Source: Actinomadura macra NBRC 14102
GTDB taxonomy: Bacteria; Actinomycetota; Actinomycetes; Streptosporangiales; Streptosporangiaceae
Direction: 5' to 3'
Assembly: GCF_001552215.1 (NCBI RefSeq)
Contig: NZ_BCQT01000006.1
Coordinates: 682,001 to 746,000, forward strand
Length of the DNA stretch: 64,000 nucleotides
This document shows, piece by piece, positions 59,826-64,000 of this stretch. Under the pieces are notes generated by a model. That model was given only the letters and a program-made list of their open reading frames with translations, had not been told where the DNA came from and searched no databases. The position numbers were made by a program, and so were the translations under genes. Each line of letters opens with the position of its first letter. The stretch's first letter is position 1.

Positions 59826-60904
59826 ACGACGTCGCCGAGCTCAAACGGTTCGTGCTCGTGCACGCCCGCGCGCAGGGAATCCCCGGACGGGAGCACCAGG
59901 CGATCCTGCGCCGCGTCGAGTCCGACGACGGGAACGAACCCGGTTCCTGGGTGCGGGCGTGGGTCGAGGCGGGCGAGGCGCTGGAGCGGCGCGGCCGGTT
60001 CCTGGACGCCTGCCGCCGCTACAACATGGCCCGCTTCCCCTACGTCGACGGCCCCGCCCGGCAGGACGCCCTCGACCGATGCCTTACCGCCTTCGACCGC
60101 TGGCGGGACGGCAACGGGATCGAGCGACTGGACGTCGACCTGGACGGTGCCCAGGTGCGCTGCTGGACGACCGGCCTGGACGAGCGCGACCCCCGTCCGC
60201 TGCTGCTGGTCATGGGCGGGATCGTCAGCGTCAAGGAACAGTGGGCGCCGGTCCTGGCGCAGGCGCGCAGGCTCGGGCTCGCCGGCGTCGTCGCGGAGAT
60301 GCCGGGAGTGGGCGAGAACACGGCCCGCTACGGTCCGCAGAGCCGGCGGCTGCTGCCGCGGATCCTGGACGCCGTGGCGGGCCGCGCCGACGTCGGCAAC
60401 ACCTACGCGGTGACTCTGAGCTTCAGCGGCCACCTCGCCCTCGGCTGCGCGGCCGACGATCCACGGATCAGGGGCATCATCACGGTGGGCGCACCGGTCA
60501 GCGGATTCTTCACCGATGCCACCTGGCAGCGGCAGGTACCCCGTATCACCGTCGACACGCTCGCCCACATCAGCGGCGTCTCCCCCGACGGCGTCCACGC
60601 GCACCTGCGCGACATGGCACTGGACGGCGACCGGCTCGCCGCCCTGGACATCCCCGTCCACTACATGGCCAGCCGCCGGGACGAGATCATCCCCGGTTCC
60701 GAGACGGAGCTGCTCCGCCAGCACGTCCGCGACCTGCGCCTCATCGAGAACGACGACGTGCACGGATCGCCCCGCCACTTCGTCGAGACCCGGCTGTGGA
60801 TCGTCCGGTCACTCCTGGAACTGGGCGGCACCCACCGCCCCCACCGAGCCGCCCTCGGCGCACTACTCCGCGCCCAACGCGCGCGAACCCGCCTCGCTGG
60901 GTGA
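59822..60904 (+). CDS. Alpha/beta hydrolase, acetate-eliminating (Agg5 type)
   Basis: A GTG start overlaps the E2-type gene stop; 360 residues. A helical N-terminal part (residues about 1-100) precedes the alpha/beta-hydrolase core: LLLVMGGIVSVKEQWAPVLAQ, the Ser elbow LSFSGHLALG (Ser202), and a C-terminal His in DVHGSPRHFVETRLWI. Its counterpart in agglomerin biosynthesis eliminates acetate to give the exocyclic methylene. It closes the five-gene cassette and is followed by a terminator. Confidence 0.88.
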   Translation: MNDVAELKRFVLVHARAQGIPGREHQAILRRVESDDGNEPGSWVRAWVEAGEALERRGRFLDACRRYNMARFPYVDGPARQDALDRCLTAFDRWRDGNGIERLDVDLDGAQVRCWTTGLDERDPRPLLLVMGGIVSVKEQWAPVLAQARRLGLAGVVAEMPGVGENTARYGPQSRRLLPRILDAVAGRADVGNTYAVTLSFSGHLALGCAADDPRIRGIITVGAPVSGFFTDATWQRQVPRITVDTLAHISGVSPDGVHAHLRDMALDGDRLAALDIPVHYMASRRDEIIPGSETELLRQHVRDLRLIENDDVHGSPRHFVETRLWIVRSLLELGGTHRPHRAALGALLRAQRARTRLAG

Positions 60905-60988
60905 ACAGATCTGCCTGGGGCAACCAGCCGCTGGCCGACCTCGACGCCCGGTTGCCCGTCGTGAGCACGCGGACGGTTCGCTGCAACT

Positions 60989-61018
60989 AAAGAGCCTCCC
61001 CGCGCGGGGAGGCTCTTT
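60989..61018. terminator. Terminator of the tetronate operon
   Basis: AAAGAGCCTCCCC-GCGC-GGGGAGGCTCTTT: a perfect 13-bp hairpin with terminal T-run on the plus strand and A-run before it, 85 bases after the hydrolase stop. Confidence 0.9.
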
Positions 61019-61277
61019 GTGTTTGGTCGCGGGCGTCCTATCGCTGGTCGTATGACCAGCCTCTGTCCTTTGACGCAGCCCCTTTTCCTCGGCCGCGGCA
61101 CGCTGGAGTTCCTCCAGTCGTTCGGGTTCGACCACATCCGTGGGGATCGAATGGGGGCCGAACACGGCTGTGCGGCTGTTGGTGTGCAACATCGGGCAAC
61201 ACCCCTTGACGATCAACGTGGCCCAACAGGAGCCTGAGAGGGCGCAACACAGCGCAACAACCTGACGGGAGAGGTTC

Positions 61278-61511
61278 ATGCGTCCTAGATTGGCTGGCAA
61301 GGACCCGGACTCGAACCCGACTGGCTCGCCGACGATCTACCGGACGGACCGGGGCTCTTGGTTCGTTCAGGGGTGGGTCGTGTCGGACCCGGAGGCGCTC
61401 GCGACGATGGACATCCCCGAGGGGGAGACGGTTGTTGAGATCCCGGACCGCATGATTCAGTTCTTCCGAGAATTCTTCGAGGAGGAGGCTCGTGCGGAAC
61501 GTGGAAGCTGA
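61278..61511 (+). CDS. Hypothetical small protein upstream of DUF6879
   Basis: ATG 61278 has GGGAGAGG upstream; 77 residues (PTIYRTDRGSWFVQGWVV; IPEGETVVEIPDRMIQFFRE). The protein is acidic and soluble. In actinomycetes this small protein is often found just before a DUF6879 gene and an XRE/DUF5753 regulator, as here; the function is unknown. The end overlaps the next start by 20 bases. Confidence 0.75.
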   Translation: MRPRLAGKDPDSNPTGSPTIYRTDRGSWFVQGWVVSDPEALATMDIPEGETVVEIPDRMIQFFREFFEEEARAERGS

Positions 61512-62010
61512 TGAGTTTGAACGGCTCTTGAAGACGTTCAAACGTGAAGCCCTGCATCTTGAGACGAGGGATGCGTACGGCACTGCCACCGAGTTGCCAT
61601 ACCTCGCTAAATGGCTTGCCGGTGAGCTGGATGACTTGGAATGGCTAGATGGCTGGTGTCAAACGCTTCGCGAGCACGTCAAGGCGGGGAGGTCGGTTCG
61701 GCGGGCTAGGATCGTGTCTGAGCCTCTGAGCGAATACCAGCACTGGTCGCATAGCATCGCTGGTCCGATGGTGGAGGCTGGCGAGGACATTAGGTGGATC
61801 CCTCGCCCCAGGGTGTCCACTGTCGGGATTCCCGGGAACGACCTCTATCTCTTCGACGGCCGATTGGCGGTCTTTCTTCACTATGCTGGCAACGGCCTGT
61901 CTGTTGGAATGACGGCGACGGATAATCCAAATGTAGCTGACCTCTGCCGTTCCTCTTTTGAGGCGGTATGGAAGCTCTCGGTCCCGCACAGTGACTACCG
62001 TCCCTTCTAG
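61492..62010 (+). CDS. DUF6879-family protein
   Basis: A GTG start within the end of the previous gene; 172 residues. The family pattern is clear: FERLLKTFKREALHLETRDAY, RRARIVSEPLSEYQHW, EDIRWIPRPRVS, DLYLFDGRLAVFLHYAGNG, and SSFEAVWKLSVPHSDYRP at the end. It is widespread in actinomycetes and nearly always beside XRE/DUF5753 regulators; molecular role unknown. Confidence 0.85.
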   Translation: MRNVEADEFERLLKTFKREALHLETRDAYGTATELPYLAKWLAGELDDLEWLDGWCQTLREHVKAGRSVRRARIVSEPLSEYQHWSHSIAGPMVEAGEDIRWIPRPRVSTVGIPGNDLYLFDGRLAVFLHYAGNGLSVGMTATDNPNVADLCRSSFEAVWKLSVPHSDYRPF

Positions 62011-62836
62011 TTCGGCCAGGCAAGCGAGAGAGGTGCTCGGGGCGCGCCTGCGGGAGCTTCGCAAGGATGCCGGTTTCTCCGGCAGGGAACTTGCCTCTCG
62101 GGTGGGTTTCCACTACTCAAAGGTGAGTCGTCTGGAGACGGGCTCGCAGGCTCCCTCGGACGCAGATATTCGCGCCTGGTGCAACGCTTGTGGTGTTAAG
62201 GAAGAGGCTCCAGACCTCGTTGCAACCGCTCGGACAGTCGAGTCGGCCTACGTGGAGTTCCGCAGACAAACGCGCGCGGGAATGAAACGTCTGATGGCGG
62301 CACCTGTTCCACTCTACGAACGTACTGAGCATTTCAGAATCTACGAGCATAACGCGATTCCTGGGCTGTTTCAGACCGCCGACTATGCGGCATCAATGCT
62401 GTCCTTCTGGATTGATTTTCTGGACTCGCCTAACGATCTAGAGCACGCCTTGGAGACTAGAATGGAACGTCAGAAGGTCATATATCAGAGTAGCAAGCGT
62501 GTTGCCGTACTTCTGGAGGAACAAGCTCTATGTACATGGTTCGGAACGGCGGAAGTTCAGATTGGACAGCTTGATCGCTTGCTGGCTGTCATGGGATTTC
62601 CCAATGTATCGATTGGCATAATTCCGATGATGAGGGAGCGGAAAGCTGTGGGTTCCGCTGGGTTCTGGATCTTCGATGATTCCGTTGTTTGCTTGGAAAC
62701 TCCTACTGCTTCGATTGAAGTTACTCGCCCGCAAGAGGTGGCGCAATATGTTCGGATGTTTGACGTGCTCAGGGAAGCTGCTGTCTACGGCCCGGGTGCC
62801 CGAGCCTTGATCAGGAAGGCGCTTGCGGCGTTCTAG
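61991..62836 (+). CDS. XRE-family regulator with DUF5753 domain
   Basis: GTG 61991 starts VTTVPSSSARQAREVLGARL and overlaps the DUF6879 end by 20 bases; 281 residues. The helix-turn-helix (residues about 17-75) is LRELRKDAGFSGRELASRVGFHYSKVSRLETG. The DUF5753 domain has FRIYEHNAIPGLFQTADYAASML and RMERQKVIY. This BldD-unlike XRE family in actinomycetes often pairs with a DUF397 or DUF6879 partner. Codon usage is less GC-rich than in the rest of the window, a sign of recent transfer. Confidence 0.9.
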   Translation: MTTVPSSSARQAREVLGARLRELRKDAGFSGRELASRVGFHYSKVSRLETGSQAPSDADIRAWCNACGVKEEAPDLVATARTVESAYVEFRRQTRAGMKRLMAAPVPLYERTEHFRIYEHNAIPGLFQTADYAASMLSFWIDFLDSPNDLEHALETRMERQKVIYQSSKRVAVLLEEQALCTWFGTAEVQIGQLDRLLAVMGFPNVSIGIIPMMRERKAVGSAGFWIFDDSVVCLETPTASIEVTRPQEVAQYVRMFDVLREAAVYGPGARALIRKALAAF

Positions 62837-62895
62837 TGCTCAACAACCTGCAACATCGTGGACGAGCGAGAAGAGACGCTCCTAGCGTTGTGGGC

Positions 62896-63231
62896 ATGAG
62901 CTCCGACACCCCCCGACATGCAAGAAGAACCGCTGATCACCCCATACCCACGAGTGAGCGTCGTTCGTCCCTAGCCGTTCTTGATGCGGCTGTGCATGAG
63001 CGTGGCGGGATGTCATGCGGTGTGGTTCCGCGTGACGGTGTGCCGGTGCTGCACGTGATCAACTCTGAGGCTGCGAGTCGATCAGTAGAGATCGGGGCGG
63101 ACTTCGTTGATGGTTGCTGGTGCTTCACCTGGGTGGAGTCGGGCGCCACGATCGGGGCGGTTGACAATGTGGACGGCGTTGTCGATCTCGTTGGCTATGC
63201 GGTGGGCGCCCACGCGAGGGTGCGTGGCTGA
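62896..63231 (+). CDS. Hypothetical protein (111 aa)
   Basis: I chose ATG 62896 (MSSDTPRHARRTADHP); an earlier GTG at 62836 would overlap the regulator stop. A disordered N-terminus is followed by an alpha/beta part (VVPRDGVPVLHVINSEAASRSVEIGADFVDGCWCFTWV). It resembles DUF-type partners in actinomycete XRE modules, but I do not recognise it. The stop overlaps the next start. Confidence 0.6.
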   Translation: MSSDTPRHARRTADHPIPTSERRSSLAVLDAAVHERGGMSCGVVPRDGVPVLHVINSEAASRSVEIGADFVDGCWCFTWVESGATIGAVDNVDGVVDLVGYAVGAHARVRG

Positions 63232-63374
63232 TGTCAGGTGAACTGGGCGAGGTGTTCCGACTTCTTTCGTTGTTCGGGGCAGTGTGCGTGGCTTTCGGGG
63301 CTTTGTTCGGTTGCGTACTCGGGCCCGATCTGGCGCGCTGGGGCTGGCGCTTTGTTCGGAGGTTGCGCCGATGA
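63231..63374 (+). CDS. Small single-span membrane protein (47 aa)
   Basis: ATG 63231 overlaps the previous TGA by one base. One hydrophobic span (LLSLFGAVCVAFGALFGCVLG, residues about 11-31) is followed by a basic, Trp-rich tail (RWGWRFVRRLRR). The stop overlaps the next start (ATGA). It is like the 43-residue protein at 168-299. Function unknown. Confidence 0.5.
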   Translation: MSGELGEVFRLLSLFGAVCVAFGALFGCVLGPDLARWGWRFVRRLRR

Positions 63375-63550
63375 AAGCCCCGACAGCCATAGAGGTGGCC
63401 GCAGCGCCAGAGATAGCGAGGGCCGCCTACCAGGAGGCCATGACCCGCGCGGGGATGCTCGCGGGGAAGATCGCCGAGGTTCACGCCTACGCCGATTCAC
63501 AGCTTGCCGACGCGGCGGCGCACGACGACGGCGCCGAACCCGACGCCTAG
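63371..63550 (+). CDS. Small helical protein (59 aa)
   Basis: The start overlaps the membrane-protein stop (ATGA). Mostly Ala/Glu helix: IEVAAAPEIARAAYQEAMTR, KIAEVHAYADSQLADAAAHD. It ends acidic. No family recognised; part of the string of overlapping small ORFs. Confidence 0.5.
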   Translation: MKAPTAIEVAAAPEIARAAYQEAMTRAGMLAGKIAEVHAYADSQLADAAAHDDGAEPDA

Positions 63551-63657
63551 ACCCCTCCGGGCGGTGGTGGTGGGTCCTGTTCGACCCTCACGCCCCGCCG
63601 CCGTCCGGAGACTCAAGCGCGGCAACCGGCCGCGCTCAATCCCTGGAGGTAGTCGCA

Positions 63658-64000
63658 ATGACCATCGCTCCCGAGAGAACGGCGGAAGCGGCCAAGGACC
63701 CCCGCGACCTGGTCTCACCTGAGGTGTTCGCCCTCCTGGTGGAAGACATAACGCGGTACAACCACGTCACCCGCACCTATGCCGAACGCCTGATGGGCCA
63801 GGCCCTGGTGTTCCTCAAGGCCCACGCCGAACTCGTCAAGGCCGCCGCGACGGACCCTGAGGCGTGGGTCAGAATCGTTCCATCGGTTCCGGTGGATGAG
63901 GGTTGGCACGCCTTCCTCAAGCGCACCAAGCCCTACCATGAGTTCGGCATAACACACGCGGGAGCGTACCTTCACCACGTGCCGGTGGTGGATGCTGACA
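63658..64000 (+). CDS. Conserved hypothetical, glycine-rich-domain-like family, 5' part
   Basis: ATG 63658 with CTGGAGG upstream. The frame runs off the window after 114 residues. TAEAAKDPRDLVSPEVFALLVEDITR is followed by VDEGWHAFLKRTKPYHEF and HAGAYLHHVPV, a pattern of a widespread actinomycete family with a Trp-His pair (glycine-rich-domain-containing proteins). The C-terminal part is not seen. Confidence 0.6.
   Translation, partial: MTIAPERTAEAAKDPRDLVSPEVFALLVEDITRYNHVTRTYAERLMGQALVFLKAHAELVKAAATDPEAWVRIVPSVPVDEGWHAFLKRTKPYHEFGITHAGAYLHHVPVVDAD

Noticed and set aside
60905..60988. Possible tRNA before the terminator at 60989
   Set aside because: No cloverleaf can be formed; only the hairpin is supported.

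Overview
The window is high-GC DNA (most third codon positions G or C, many GTG starts, ATGA/GTGA stop-start overlaps, tRNAs without an encoded CCA). It comes from a mycelial-type actinomycete. Gene content such as sepX/glpR, DUF5753-type regulators, a tetronate cassette and a lasso peptide cluster fits the Actinomadura/Streptosporangiales or Streptomyces side of the phylum. The genus is inference.

Layout. 1-1.5 kb: three small overlapping ORFs, then about 500 bases of non-coding DNA built of hairpins, including a diverged tandem pair of a three-hairpin unit. 1.8-4.7 kb: an orphan solute-binding lipoprotein followed by damaged genes (NB-ARC relic, frameshifted pentapeptide-repeat protein, serine-protease relic). 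4.7-11.9 kb: two divergent units around a GntR regulator. One side encodes a lactonase, a hydroxyacid-oxoacid transhydrogenase, a zinc-ribbon protein and an acetate transporter; the other encodes GntR and a fused FAD/Fe-S dehydrogenase like D-2-hydroxyglutarate dehydrogenase. Together they suggest a lactone / 4-hydroxybutyrate pathway whose 2-oxoglutarate is regenerated by the divergent enzyme. 12.0-21.2 kb: tRNA-Ala, then the actinobacterial core locus sepX(glpR), rimJ-like, moaB, moaC, moeA/glp, galU, 5-FTHF cyclo-ligase. It is interrupted by an amino-sugar catabolism block (aldolase, stub kinase, nagA, internally deleted SIS protein, DeoR regulator) that seems to be decaying.

21.6-30.5 kb: cation/proton antiporter, FmdB-like protein, MMPL transporter, mtnP, a CpaB-like SAF protein, mscL, an M15 peptidase and tRNA-Arg(CCT). 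31-42 kb: accessory metabolism and regulators in divergent pairs (PfpI/GlxA, MarR/secreted beta-propeller, LysR/MFS exporter), with an amidase, an epoxide hydrolase and CsbD. Several of the regulator pairs have palindromic operator candidates between them.

42.4-47.8 kb: a complete lasso peptide cluster (precursor, cyclase, RRE protein, leader peptidase, MauE-like membrane protein, DrrAB-type exporter). The predicted 17-residue core matches the LP2006 pattern in ring-acceptor and cysteine positions but would start with Arg. 48.1-51.8 kb: a ribose-type sugar ABC transporter. 52.9-60.9 kb: a LAL-type LuxR regulator followed by a tightly overlapping five-gene tetronate cassette (KASIII-like, FkbH-like, ACP, E2-type acyltransferase, alpha/beta hydrolase) with no PKS alongside, as in agglomerin biosynthesis; it ends in a strong terminator. 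61.3-64 kb: a DUF6879 / XRE-DUF5753 regulatory pair and small overlapping ORFs, running off the end.
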